Source of the DNA: MGNI01 sp964353875
GTDB lineage: Bacteria > Chloroflexota > Anaerolineae > Anaerolineales > E44-bin32
Assembly: GCA_964353875.1 (NCBI GenBank)
Contig: CAYGXU010000023.1
Location: 1-35,279 of the forward strand
Direction of reading: 5' to 3'
DNA: 35,279 nt
In this document: in pieces, positions 7,672-16,612 of the stretch
Position numbering within the stretch: the stretch's first letter is position 1
How the letters are laid out: each line of letters starts with the position of its first letter
Notes under the pieces: model-generated
What the model was told of the DNA's origin: nothing
Database searches by the model: none
Seen by the model: the letters and a program-made list of their open reading frames with translations, nothing else
Program-made: the position numbers and the translations under genes

Positions 7672-8340
7672 TTAAATATGATTTGCCTCTTCCAACTCCG
7701 AGGCTTCGAAAATAACCTCTTCCTTTCCTGATAACTTCTCATTGATCTTTATTACGATAAGATTCAAATGACCATCGTGGGCAACGTAGTCCAAGTCGTC
7801 TGCTGGAACAGTTAAAACCGGGCAAAGGATGAAATCCGCGATCCAGGCTTCATAGAGTGAATTTAGCCGCTGGAGATACTCAGGTTGGATTTGCTGCTCA
7901 TAGTCCCTCCCCCGAGATGTGATGCGACGAACAAGGGTGGGCACGGAAGCCCTGAGATAAATAACCAAATCCGGAGGGGGGAGAAAGATCGTCAAGACCT
8001 GATAAAGTTCTCGATATGTTTGATAATCCCGTTCAGACATATGGTGCTGGAGATAGAGATTTTGAGCGAAGATTTCAGCGTCTTCATACACGCTGCGATC
8101 CTGAATGGCGGAGGTAGGATGGTCGAGCAATTGTCGATGGGCACGTAGTCTGCGCGCAAGGAAAAAAATCTGTGAATGAAAGGACCAGGAATGCATGTCT
8201 TGATAGAAATCCGCCAGATAGGGATTTTCACACTCTGGTTCGTAGAAAGGCTCCCAGCCCAGCTTTTTAGAGAGCAGACCAACCAAAGTGGACTTGCCTA
8301 CACCGATATTGCCGGCGACTGTAATGAAACGTTTCTTCAT
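7672..8340 (-). CDS. dck: Deoxynucleoside kinase, deoxycytidine/deoxyadenosine-kinase-like
   Basis: A 222-residue P-loop kinase of the dNK family, which phosphorylates deoxynucleosides with NTP for dNTP salvage. Residues 10-17 (GNIGVGKS) are the Walker A loop, IQDRSVYED carries the DRS substrate motif, and RGRDYEQQ is the Arg-rich lid. The DRS version matches Bacillus Dck; Dgk has a DYH/DYT version. Two in-frame ATGs (8346 and 8340) are possible. The ribosome binding site GAGGAGG (8354-8348) ends one base before the first and seven before the second, so 8340 is the likely start. A paralogue lies 235 bases upstream in the same direction. The exact base specificity cannot be read from sequence. 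Confidence 0.9.
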   Translation of the reverse strand: MKKRFITVAGNIGVGKSTLVGLLSKKLGWEPFYEPECENPYLADFYQDMHSWSFHSQIFFLARRLRAHRQLLDHPTSAIQDRSVYEDAEIFAQNLYLQHHMSERDYQTYRELYQVLTIFLPPPDLVIYLRASVPTLVRRITSRGRDYEQQIQPEYLQRLNSLYEAWIADFILCPVLTVPADDLDYVAHDGHLNLIVIKINEKLSGKEEVIFEASELEEANHI

Positions 8341-8575
8341 GCTCATGCCTCCTCACTCACAATGCCCATATGCTAGTCTGTACATTCCACCTCTGACCTG
8401 TAACCTGATAAAGATATCCAGTTTAAGTATGTAAATGAATAATGCGTAATTGAATCCGATGATATGTTGGATCTGCTTCGTGCTTTAAATGATCTGGCAA
8501 AACCAATCATTCAGGTTTGAATTGCTTACATTCGAATGAGCAGCGCGAAGCCTAATATTATCCATCCCATATTCC

Positions 8576-9205
8576 TTAGGGAAGCGGCAACTCTGGTTGG
8601 AAGGGTGGGATGTTTAGGGCTGCGCGAATTCTGCTAATCACAAGTCGAAGGTGCTCTGGATTGGCTACAAAGTTAATATGATTGGTGTCGATAGGCAAGA
8701 CTCGCCTAAATGATTGCTTCGAGAAATGGTCATCATAGGCGTTATTCAAGCGGTCGATATAAGCATAGTCCATATTCCGTTCGTAGGATCGATCACGCAC
8801 GGCGATGCGATGCATGGCAACTTCCGTATCCGCTCTTAGAAATACAATTAGATCCGGAGGGCGAATTCTTTCTGCCAGGGCTTCGTGAACGGAATGGTAG
8901 GTAAAAAGCTCGTCACCTTCCAAGTTCAAGCGGGCAAAGAGCGCATCCTTCTCGAAAGTATAATCGGCGATTAAATTCCTGGATTTCAGTGCCCTCGGAA
9001 TGGTCTCCATCTGTTGTCGGTAGCGACTGAGCAGGAAAAAAATCTGCGTTTGAAAAGCATATCGTTTTCGGTCTTCATAGAAGGAAGAAAGGAAAGGATT
9101 TTCTTCGAAGGCTTCCAAGACAAGCTCAGATTCAAAGCTGGGTTGAAGTAGACGAGCCAATGTTGTTTTTCCGACGCCAATGATGCCCTCAATTGCAATA
9201 TACAT
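8576..9205 (-). CDS. dgk: Deoxynucleoside kinase, deoxyguanosine-kinase-like
   Basis: A 209-residue paralogue of the downstream kinase, starting MYIAIEGIIGVGKTTLARLL with a Walker A loop at 7-14. Where the neighbour has DRS, this protein reads IADYTFEKDALFA, like IADYxxxKxxxFA of Bacillus Dgk; the lid is RDRSYERN. The open frame extends to 9310, but GGAAGGAC ahead of the ATG at 9205 and the family's N-terminus at the P-loop fix the shorter form. In Bacillus and Lactobacillus the Dgk/Dck-type pair act as separate enzymes or as a heterodimer; tandem arrangement here suggests the same division of substrates. Confidence 0.9.
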   Translation of the reverse strand: MYIAIEGIIGVGKTTLARLLQPSFESELVLEAFEENPFLSSFYEDRKRYAFQTQIFFLLSRYRQQMETIPRALKSRNLIADYTFEKDALFARLNLEGDELFTYHSVHEALAERIRPPDLIVFLRADTEVAMHRIAVRDRSYERNMDYAYIDRLNNAYDDHFSKQSFRRVLPIDTNHINFVANPEHLRLVISRIRAALNIPPFQPELPLP

Positions 9206-9537
9206 TTGTCCTTCCTGTAAAAGAACGGTTACATATTTAAAGCTGGCTATTTGAGATGAACCCTGTGATCCATGATCGAAGCAACCCCGGATCGTTTTTA
9301 TTGAGGTCATTGTTCATTATTACTATAAGGTCAGTTGCTTTCATGCTCGATAACCCGTATCCCTTTGAGAAGAGGCGAGTCTCACTGATTTCGCCAAAGC
9401 CAGGCAAGACTCGCTTTATCTATTTGGGCGAATCGCTAAGAGGGGTGCATGGTTTCCAGAGACATGGTGGATGAGTGTCTATCAATAATCCTTTGGATAA
9501 TCGTTTCCAGATATAAGATCTACAGTTAAGAAACCCA
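9206..9537. other. Intergenic region between methyltransferase and dgk-like gene
   Basis: About 330 bases that should carry the promoter for the minus-strand kinase gene. No open frame with family features, no RNA gene and no convincing terminator hairpin was seen. Confidence 0.35.
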
Positions 9538-10359
9538 TCAAGGCTCATATCGAAATTGAAGGCAATAATGGTGGAAAGTATTGCTGACCCAGGCGCTGCC
9601 CATTCCATAAGGCGCTAATCGAATATCATCCTGGCACCAGATACGCTCATCTTTAAGAGTGTAAACCTCGCCAAGCCTTCTGCCAAGATCCCAGGCAAGG
9701 GGATACACCCGTCCACCCTTTTTAACATTCTTAACGATGATCGTCATGTAGGCTTTTGGACGGAGGAAAGATCCAAACTTCGTGTAGATTATAACAAGAC
9801 GATTGAGGAACTCGTCGTAATCGGAGATATTGCCCAAATCAGCCGGATCGTCTGAGTAAGTGACGTCGAGCTGTGAAGAACCGCGACGATGGCGCTGAGT
9901 TGCGGCGCCGTGGGCGCGAAGCATGTCCCAGTACGGAGGGGAGGTGAGCACGTAATCCACAACAGGGAGATCGAATTCTTCCAAACGAGCGGCATCACCT
10001 GTGATGATCAATGACTCCAGATGAGTCACGTCCGCACCAAGCGATATGCGTTCTTCGCTCACGAGTTGTTCTGCGATGTGTGAATACTTGGGATTGAGCT
10101 CAATGCCAATGGAGTGACGTCCTGAGCGTAAGGCAGCAATGACGGTTGAGCCTGTACCAACCATGGGGTCAAAGACCATTTCACCCCGCTTCGTGAAGAA
10201 TTCAATGAATTCCTGTGCCAGGGTCTCAGGAAATTTCGCCGGATGACGCAGAACTTCCTTCCTTCGTTGAGGAGGGTTGTGGATGAACCAGGACTTCTGG
10301 AATTTTATCCATTCCTTAGGGCATAGTTCGTTTAACTTGTTGCGAAAAGGACGTTTCAT
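9538..10359 (-). CDS. Orphan site-specific DNA methyltransferase (SPPY type)
   Basis: A 273-residue SAM-dependent DNA methyltransferase. RHPAKFPETLAQEFIEFFT (residues 38-56) precedes the SAM-binding motif I (DPMVGTGST, 64-72) and GIELNPKYS. The catalytic motif IV is TSPPYW at 139-144; SPPY is typical of N4-cytosine methylases, though some N6-adenine enzymes share it. Motif I precedes motif IV, and about 130 residues follow IV. That is not the usual beta-class order, in which IV comes first. No restriction endonuclease or specificity subunit is nearby, so it looks solitary. The gene begins 12 bases after the stop of the upstream lipoprotein gene, suggesting co-transcription. The recognition sequence cannot be predicted. 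Confidence 0.88.
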   Translation of the reverse strand: MKRPFRNKLNELCPKEWIKFQKSWFIHNPPQRRKEVLRHPAKFPETLAQEFIEFFTKRGEMVFDPMVGTGSTVIAALRSGRHSIGIELNPKYSHIAEQLVSEERISLGADVTHLESLIITGDAARLEEFDLPVVDYVLTSPPYWDMLRAHGAATQRHRRGSSQLDVTYSDDPADLGNISDYDEFLNRLVIIYTKFGSFLRPKAYMTIIVKNVKKGGRVYPLAWDLGRRLGEVYTLKDERIWCQDDIRLAPYGMGSAWVSNTFHHYCLQFRYEP

Positions 10360-10371
10360 GCTTCGCCTGAC

Positions 10372-11229
10372 CTATGGTGTTGGGGTGTGAGAAGGGATGG
10401 GTTTGGGGGATAGAGTCTGAATGGCTAGATTGTCAAACGTGACCGTCACTTGATTGATCTCACCGGATTGTACAAAGAGACCAACACTGCCTTCAGGTAG
10501 AGTCAGATCACGCAGACTGAAGATCTCCACATCATTAATGTAAAAACGAAAGGTATCCCTGAATGCCCATACGCTCAAGCGATTCGTGGCCATTGGCCCT
10601 TGGATGAGGAAATTAATTTCGGAGAGCGGGATCAGCGTGCGCGCTTCCGCAGAGAGTATTCGTGTCACACGCGCGCCTCCATCGCAGGTGAGCACGAAAC
10701 GATAGTGCTCCAAGGCATCGTTCACTCGGAAGAGAATACCATATTCATCCCCAGGGGAGCAAAGGTCCGAACGTGCCTCGATAGTTAAATAAAAGTCAGT
10801 AAGTTGGATTTCCGAGTTGTAGGTAAATAATAACTTGTTAGGCTTATGGATTGCGATGACGAGACGGTCTGTCAAAAGGCTGATGGCTCCTGTATCTGTC
10901 TCGAGGAGCTCCCACCCGCGATTCGTGCTGAAATTGTCTTCAAACACGATTTCACCCAGAGTGGCGGGCAAATCCGCAGTAGGTGTAGCGCTTTGAAGAG
11001 GGACAAATGTGTTGATCGGCGGAAGGGTAGGAAAGGCGATGGTAGCCGTTGGTCTTGGTTGCATAGAAGCGAGGGTGGCAGAGGCTATTGGAGAGAGAGG
11101 GCTTTCATTACAAGAGCTAAACAGAAGCGTGATGAGAAAGGTTAAAACCACAACTCCCGCCATCCCCCTATTTTTTGTGGCTATCGAACAACAAGCCTGT
11201 AGCTGCAAAGAATCTGCTATTTTATTCAT
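10372..11229 (-). CDS. Lipoprotein with jelly-roll (concanavalin-like) domain, copy A
   Basis: A 285-residue secreted lipoprotein from the ATG at 11229; a GTG three codons upstream is also possible and neither has a clear ribosome binding site. Positively charged TKNRG is followed by a hydrophobic segment and a lipobox (LLFSSC, lipid Cys at residue 40). Next comes a Pro/Thr/Ser linker and a beta-rich domain of about 170 residues (DNFSTNRGWELLE, YGILFRVND, YRFVLTCDGG, FYINDVEIFSLRD, VTVTFDNLAI). It resembles the 3-keto-disaccharide hydrolase/laminin-G type fold, but I see no catalytic signature. It likely binds a ligand, perhaps carbohydrate, at the outer face of the membrane. The next gene upstream is a paralogue. 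Confidence 0.75.
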   Translation of the reverse strand: MNKIADSLQLQACCSIATKNRGMAGVVVLTFLITLLFSSCNESPLSPIASATLASMQPRPTATIAFPTLPPINTFVPLQSATPTADLPATLGEIVFEDNFSTNRGWELLETDTGAISLLTDRLVIAIHKPNKLLFTYNSEIQLTDFYLTIEARSDLCSPGDEYGILFRVNDALEHYRFVLTCDGGARVTRILSAEARTLIPLSEINFLIQGPMATNRLSVWAFRDTFRFYINDVEIFSLRDLTLPEGSVGLFVQSGEINQVTVTFDNLAIQTLSPKPIPSHTPTP

Positions 11230-11326
11230 TTTCGACACCGCAGAAAAATTGAAACAACGACCTGGGAGCGTTTGTTCTTAACAGCCGTATTTATTCTGAA
11301 AGATCACCGTCGGGAATCATGCATGG

Positions 11327-12193
11327 TTAGGAACCGAAGTACCAGACCTCGAAGTCATCGAAAGTGACCGTCAGCCCGGGTGTATCTACCGCGCTGGCAT
11401 AGAGAGCAAATGTGCCGCTATAAAAAGAGAAATCATCGGCTTCATTCAGTATCTCACGATTTACAAATCCAAATAACTTACTCCCCCGAGCGACAAAGCC
11501 GATCCGATTTGAAGCATTCGGACCCTGATTCATCGCTGAAGCGGGGGTCCAATCCTGAAGTATGTCGACGATGCCACTGCTGAATTTTCGCATACGGTAA
11601 TGACCATCACATGAGATCTCGAGGGTGTAGCCGTCATCAAAATTATCCCCGCCAATCCGTACCCCTAATCCCGCGGCATCCTTTCCGGAGCAAACGGTGA
11701 GATTCGCGGTTACTTCGGCATATACATTACTTCCCTGTATAAGCGTAGTACTCCACCAGACGTAAGTATCGGATAAATGATCAACCGCAATAAGTTGACC
11801 ATCGCGGATCATGTTGATGGCAGCTTCATTATTAGGCCCGCCCCAAGAGGTGGAGCGACTGAAATTATCGCGATAATCTGGAACTGAAAGGTTCAAACCT
11901 GTGCGAGGATCCCCGGGCGGCAATGGTGGAGGGGAAGGTGTTGGGCTGGGACCAGGGGTGGGAGTGCCGGTGGAGGTTGAGGTGGGGAGCGGGAACTCTG
12001 TAGCGGTCACTGGTATGGTCGCCGTTGGCGGGGATGTCCAAGTCGGTAACGCCATTAGCGTAGCCGCCACGGCGGTTTCGACTTGATTGGCAGGTGGCTG
12101 GTCAGTTTGCACCGTACACGACTCGAGTAGCAATGAAAAGGATACCGCCATCAAAATCAGACTTTGGCGAAGAATACGTACTAGGAACGACAT
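11327..12193 (-). CDS. Lipoprotein with jelly-roll (concanavalin-like) domain, copy B
   Basis: A 288-residue lipoprotein. The N-terminus is a signal peptide with lipobox LLLESC (lipid Cys 26). A linker of about 60 residues, rich in Thr and Pro (for example TPTPGPSPTPSPPPLPP), leads to a C-terminal domain with DNFSRSTSWGG, AGLGVRIGGDNFDDGYTLEI, HYRMRKF and GLTVTFDDFEVWYFG. The domain has the same layout as copy A (DNFS start, xVTFDDxxV end), so the two are tandem paralogues. GAGGG lies nine bases before the ATG at 12193. Function is inferred only as surface ligand binding; no active-site motif is visible. Confidence 0.75.
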   Translation of the reverse strand: MSFLVRILRQSLILMAVSFSLLLESCTVQTDQPPANQVETAVAATLMALPTWTSPPTATIPVTATEFPLPTSTSTGTPTPGPSPTPSPPPLPPGDPRTGLNLSVPDYRDNFSRSTSWGGPNNEAAINMIRDGQLIAVDHLSDTYVWWSTTLIQGSNVYAEVTANLTVCSGKDAAGLGVRIGGDNFDDGYTLEISCDGHYRMRKFSSGIVDILQDWTPASAMNQGPNASNRIGFVARGSKLFGFVNREILNEADDFSFYSGTFALYASAVDTPGLTVTFDDFEVWYFGS

Positions 12194-12429
12194 GTTTCAC
12201 GCCCTCGATAAGCTAGATAAAAGAAGAAGAACTCTCATAGCAGTATAGCATGAAGATCATGTGTTTCAGCGGGAGATAGGTTTTCCGTATGATGAGAGTA
12301 GGTGTAGAGATAATATAACCATGAATTTATCCAAATCAATCCTTTGGATAATCCATTTTTCTTCACTTGTTCGAAAGGAGCAACGATAAAACGAGCAAGA
12401 AAACAACGTTGATAAAGAAATCTAAATAA

Positions 12430-13227
12430 TTACTTCAGAAGGATAGGGTGAGCCTGGCGTTGATGAAATGAAGCGAGGTTATTTTGCTGTAATTCAAGGA
12501 GATGGGAGAGCGCCTGATGCAACCCGAAACCGACTTCCTCGGGGGTGTGGGCGTCGGAACCGATCGTTACCCATTGCCCTCCCTCCTCAAAGAACCAATG
12601 CAAGATTTGTCTCGATGGAGAGGTCTCATTTACCGATCGACGCAAAGTGATCGTATTGATCTCGATAGCGATATTTCTCTTCGCCAAGGTGCGTAAGATC
12701 GAACGAATGCGGGCTTCAAATTCACGTGGATCGAAGGGGCCATAATGCTCAAAGCCATAGCGTTTGACGATATCCATATGCGCCAGGATATCGAACTCGC
12801 CATCTTCAGCCATGCATTGCATTTCCTGATAGTAGTCCTTATAGGCAGCATGTTTAGACCGTTTGAAATATTCTTGCTGAAAGATCAGATCATCCCCGAT
12901 CCAATGCAGGGAACCAAGGGTGTAGTCCCAAGGGTAGGAACTCAGCAAATCCCGGATTACTCCAGGATAGCAGTGCGGCTCACCCAATTCGATACCGGAA
13001 CGAATGGTAAGCAAACCCCGAAAAGCATCACGACAGGCCTCCAGTTCCTTCCACCATTCATCCACGCGAAAGAAGTTGGGACATGCATCTTGAGGGTGCA
13101 AATCGAAATGCTCTGTGAATCCGATTTCAGGGATGAGGGCCTCAAGCGCAGCGTGACACATATCTGTCATACTGGCCTGACTATCACACGAGAATCGAGT
13201 ATGAAGATGGTAATCCTGAATAATCAT
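12430..13227 (-). CDS. PHP-domain phosphatase, HisJ/histidinol-phosphatase family
   Basis: A 265-residue PHP-domain hydrolase with the metal-binding series DYHLHTRFSCD (H7, H9), GFTEHFD, GSLHWI, LAHMDIVKRYG, and GSDAH near the C-terminus. This is the arrangement of the HisJ/HisK histidinol-phosphatase family, which uses a three-metal site to release phosphate from L-histidinol phosphate. No other his genes are near, and PHP proteins of this type also act on other phosphoesters, so the pathway is uncertain. The frame can start at TTG 13242 or ATG 13227. Neither has a strong ribosome binding site, and the ATG places the metal motif at the usual N-terminal position. Confidence 0.85.
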   Translation of the reverse strand: MIIQDYHLHTRFSCDSQASMTDMCHAALEALIPEIGFTEHFDLHPQDACPNFFRVDEWWKELEACRDAFRGLLTIRSGIELGEPHCYPGVIRDLLSSYPWDYTLGSLHWIGDDLIFQQEYFKRSKHAAYKDYYQEMQCMAEDGEFDILAHMDIVKRYGFEHYGPFDPREFEARIRSILRTLAKRNIAIEINTITLRRSVNETSPSRQILHWFFEEGGQWVTIGSDAHTPEEVGFGLHQALSHLLELQQNNLASFHQRQAHPILLK

Positions 13228-13546
13228 TGCGTCTTCGTTCAATACGGATTATCTTCCGGTCGAGACAATTGTCAGTTATCTTCTACGATGCCGATTTAAT
13301 TACCTACTTTGCTTGATAGATTTATCTGATTCTGCCATAAAATATCCCCGGGAGTAGAGCACTCGCTCCTGGCTGGGATACCCTCAGAAGCAGTTGTATC
13401 GGATGCAACATCTGGGGTTTAATATGGGCGATGCATGTTATCTCGGGTAAACGAAAAGAGTGTAATTGGGTTTCAATAGCATGACACGAATCGTTTTGCG
13501 ACTCGAAGACGAAAAACGATGTCAGGAACTTGAGTAATATTAATCG
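13228..13546. other. Divergent intergenic region with a nested inverted repeat
   Basis: About 320 bases between the PHP gene and the PBP-like gene. TATCCC (13343-13348) pairs with GGGATA (13375-13380), and inside it GGAG (13351-13354) pairs with CTCC (13366-13369), leaving an 11-base loop. No T-run follows. It may be an operator or an mRNA hairpin upstream of the PBP-like gene. No clear promoter pair was found. Confidence 0.35.
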
Positions 13547-16471
13547 ATGCCTTCAATATATTGGATTCTACATAAACGACGTCTTGCTAAAAACCAGGGG
13601 AAGACCGTACCTTTCCTGGGTAAATTAGCAGTGGTTGGCATAGTTATCGTTACCCTTTTCTTGGTTGGTGCGAGTTTTATCGCTGGGTTGTTCTATGCGA
13701 GTCTTGTGAGTGATCTTCCACCAGCGGGGAATATTGAAACTCTATATGCGGAGACTACCGATGGATTTCCCAGATCCATTGAGGTCTATGACCGAACGGG
13801 CGAGAACCTCCTTTTTGCGTTGCTTCATCCCGAGGCGACTATGCGGCAATGGGCCAGCTTTGGTTCTGGTGGGATGAATCCCTTGCCGCAGAGCATTATC
13901 CAGGCCAGCGTGGCGTTCCAAGAACCATCATTTTGGGAAAATATAGGTTATGATCAGGAGAACTTTCTCAGGGATCTGATCCATATACTTGGCAAAGGGG
14001 GAGAACAAGAGCTGCCCAAAACAATCACCCAACAACTTGTGGAGATGACGCTGCTTCCCCCAGATGATTGGTTTCATCCACCCATCGTCCGTTTTATCCG
14101 AAGTACGGTATTGGCTGAAAGGCTGACCAAGCGTTATTCCAAGGAACAGATTCTTGAGTGGTATCTTAACAGTGCTTATTATGGAAATCTGGCTTACGGC
14201 ATCGATGCGGCCTCGCTGGTCTATTTCGGGAAGCATGCCCAGGAATTAACCCTGGGCGAAAGTGCATTATTAGCAGCTCTCCCCCGGGCGTATGAGATCA
14301 ATCCGATCGATTCTCCTCAACAAGCAATCAGTATACAGCGACAGGTTCTTGCGATGATGGTCGAACAAGGATTGATCACGCCATCCCAGCGAAACGCAGC
14401 GATGGTTGAATCTCTTCCCTCCAGCCTAGAGGCATCATCTAGCGCTTTTCAGCTTCAGCGATACACCTGGGATCGATTGGTCGACGCTTATGGATCTGGC
14501 ATTGTCAATCGATACGGCCTAAGAGTGATTACCAGCCTGGATGCTCAATTACAGGGTCAGTTATTGTGCAGTGCACAGATTCATCTTGGGAGGCTGGCGG
14601 GGAATACACCAGAGCCCATGGAGATTGCTGATGAGGATTTGGAATGCGATGTGGCGAACTTTCTGCCGCCAATACGACCAGGGAATCAGGGAAAAGATCA
14701 TCGAGTGCAAGATGTGGCCATTGTGATCCTGAATCCTCAAAATGGGGAAATCTTGGGGCTTTATGGGGCTGTGAATCAACCAATACAGATACAAGCCATG
14801 TCTTATCCATTTATTTATCTGACAGCCTTTACAAGAGGCTATTCCCCTGCAACGATGGTTCTCGATTTGCCAATGTTGGAAGAGGAGGGAAATGCAGATC
14901 AAATGTCTCAGAATGGTGAAGATCTTCATGGCCCAGTGCGTATTCGGACAGCATTACTAGGCGCCTATCAGTACGCTGCCCAACGGATGGTCCATGCTAT
15001 GGGTGAGGATACCATCCTGAGAGTCATGAGCCAGATGGGGATCGACAGTATGCAAGAGGTTCGTGATGATGTAGCCGATAGAAGAATAGCGGATGAACTG
15101 GAGGCATCATTGTTGGATATGTCCTCCGCTTATGGCCTGTTTGCGAATGAAGGTACGATGGTTGGCACTTCGACATTGGAAGCAAAATTGAAAGATGAAC
15201 AAGCTGAACTCGACCCGATTTTGATCATCCGTATTGAAGACGAAAACGGCAAGATCCTGGCAAAAACAGATGTTGAGGAAAAAGCGATACTGACTTCACA
15301 ATTATCATTCCTCATAACAGACATCCTGAGCGATCATGCCACGCGAGGAATGCTATTAGGTCAGCCAAATGCCCTTGAACTCGATCGTCCCACGGGGGTG
15401 ATGATCGACAATCTAATAGGGGATAAGGTCAACTGGACGATTGGTTTTTCACCCTCACGAGTCGTTGGGGTTTGGGTTGGGAATCGTGACGGGCAGGGAA
15501 TGGAAGAGATTGGCCCTCTTAATGGTGCTGCCCCCCTGTGGCGCGCACTCATGGAATATGTTTCGCAAGAAAATCCTCCTGAGGGGTGGGAAAAGCCTGA
15601 GGGGATAACCATGCTCGAGGTTTGTGATCCATCCGGGTTGCTACCCACCAAGGCTTGTCCGTTGGTCGTGCGGGAATACTTTTTAGAAGGGATGGAGCCA
15701 GTCCAATACGATACCCTCTATCAGCCTGTGATGGTTCATAGAGAGACGGGTAAATTAGCCACACTCTACACACCCTTGGAGCAGGTGGAGGAGCGCGTGT
15801 TTCTCATCCCTCCACCTGAAGCAGCAGATTGGACTGAGAATTTTGGATGGACCTATCCTCCCAAGGAATATGATCCGATTCATACCCAACTTGTACAAGA
15901 GGTTGGCGTGAATATCGATTTTCCCATGGACTTCATGCCTATCCATGGAAAACGATGGATCTCTGGCACAGCCGATATTCAAGGTTTTAAATATTACCGC
16001 TTGATTTACGGTGAAGGTCTGAATCCCACAGCTTGGTATCAAATCGACGAAGATCGGTTTGAGCCGGTGGTTGAAGATGTGCTCGCTTTGTGGGATACGC
16101 GAAATTTGGATGGGTTATATTCACTGGAGCTGATGGTGGTCGATCAGGAGGGGATCGTTCACATCGCAAATCGATTTGTTATCGTAGATAATCAACCTCC
16201 CCAAATCGAGGTTCTTCATCCTGGGGAAGGAGAGCGATATAGAGTACAAGGGGATTCCATCCGGTTTGAAGTTCGCGCCAGTGACAACTTTGGCCTTTCG
16301 AGAGTCGAGTTCATGGTCGACGGCAAAAAGGTTGGTAAAGCCTATCAAACACCATTTCTACTGGAAGTGCCCTCTTTGTCCAGCGGCCTTCACACCTTTG
16401 TAGCACAGGCGTATGATCTGGTAGGTAATGTAGGGGAGAGTGAGCAAGTCGCGATCTACGTAGAGCGCTAA
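13547..16471 (+). CDS. Class A penicillin-binding protein fold with substituted catalytic motifs, plus C-terminal Ig-like domain
   Basis: A 974-residue protein. One membrane helix (about 25-50) is followed by a GT51 glycosyltransferase-like domain (about 75-290), a transpeptidase-like domain (about 385-675), and a C-terminal extension ending in an Ig-like module (QPPQIEVLHPGEGERYRVQG, about 884-974). The fold is clear (TITQQLVE 159-166; RYSKEQILEWYLN 196-208; YYGNLAYGIDAAS 211-223; VGVWVGNRDG 640-649). In GT51 motif 1 the catalytic Glu is Q125 in FQEPSFWENIG, and in RKxxE of motif 3 the Glu is S186. SxxK of the transpeptidase is AMSY (417-420), SxN is AYQ (473-475) and KTG is PTG (615-617). 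Both activities are therefore probably lost. The ribosome binding site is weak. A scaffold or regulatory role in the envelope is inferred. Confidence 0.85.
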   Translation: MPSIYWILHKRRLAKNQGKTVPFLGKLAVVGIVIVTLFLVGASFIAGLFYASLVSDLPPAGNIETLYAETTDGFPRSIEVYDRTGENLLFALLHPEATMRQWASFGSGGMNPLPQSIIQASVAFQEPSFWENIGYDQENFLRDLIHILGKGGEQELPKTITQQLVEMTLLPPDDWFHPPIVRFIRSTVLAERLTKRYSKEQILEWYLNSAYYGNLAYGIDAASLVYFGKHAQELTLGESALLAALPRAYEINPIDSPQQAISIQRQVLAMMVEQGLITPSQRNAAMVESLPSSLEASSSAFQLQRYTWDRLVDAYGSGIVNRYGLRVITSLDAQLQGQLLCSAQIHLGRLAGNTPEPMEIADEDLECDVANFLPPIRPGNQGKDHRVQDVAIVILNPQNGEILGLYGAVNQPIQIQAMSYPFIYLTAFTRGYSPATMVLDLPMLEEEGNADQMSQNGEDLHGPVRIRTALLGAYQYAAQRMVHAMGEDTILRVMSQMGIDSMQEVRDDVADRRIADELEASLLDMSSAYGLFANEGTMVGTSTLEAKLKDEQAELDPILIIRIEDENGKILAKTDVEEKAILTSQLSFLITDILSDHATRGMLLGQPNALELDRPTGVMIDNLIGDKVNWTIGFSPSRVVGVWVGNRDGQGMEEIGPLNGAAPLWRALMEYVSQENPPEGWEKPEGITMLEVCDPSGLLPTKACPLVVREYFLEGMEPVQYDTLYQPVMVHRETGKLATLYTPLEQVEERVFLIPPPEAADWTENFGWTYPPKEYDPIHTQLVQEVGVNIDFPMDFMPIHGKRWISGTADIQGFKYYRLIYGEGLNPTAWYQIDEDRFEPVVEDVLALWDTRNLDGLYSLELMVVDQEGIVHIANRFVIVDNQPPQIEVLHPGEGERYRVQGDSIRFEVRASDNFGLSRVEFMVDGKKVGKAYQTPFLLEVPSLSSGLHTFVAQAYDLVGNVGESEQVAIYVER

Positions 16472-16612
16472 TCGATTTCTCCGTCCTTGGCTCAATTAAA
16501 CCCTAACTTTACTGGAATTAATCACCTGCCATTTTGGGAAGGAAAAACTGGCCTAGCTTGGAGTGTTTGAGAGAATCATGGAATTCTTTGACGATGTGAT
16601 CTATCCATGAGA

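Noticed and set aside
11900..12090. Low-complexity GGTG/GGGA-rich stretch that might be a tandem repeat or CRISPR-like array
   Set aside because: It encodes the Thr/Pro linker of the lipoprotein on the minus strand. There are no regular spacers or identical repeat units. The similar stretch at about 18720-18870 is the kinase linker.
12745..13299. A 184-codon plus-strand open frame
   Set aside because: It lies antisense to the PHP-domain phosphatase, whose metal motifs are clear; it is a shadow frame.
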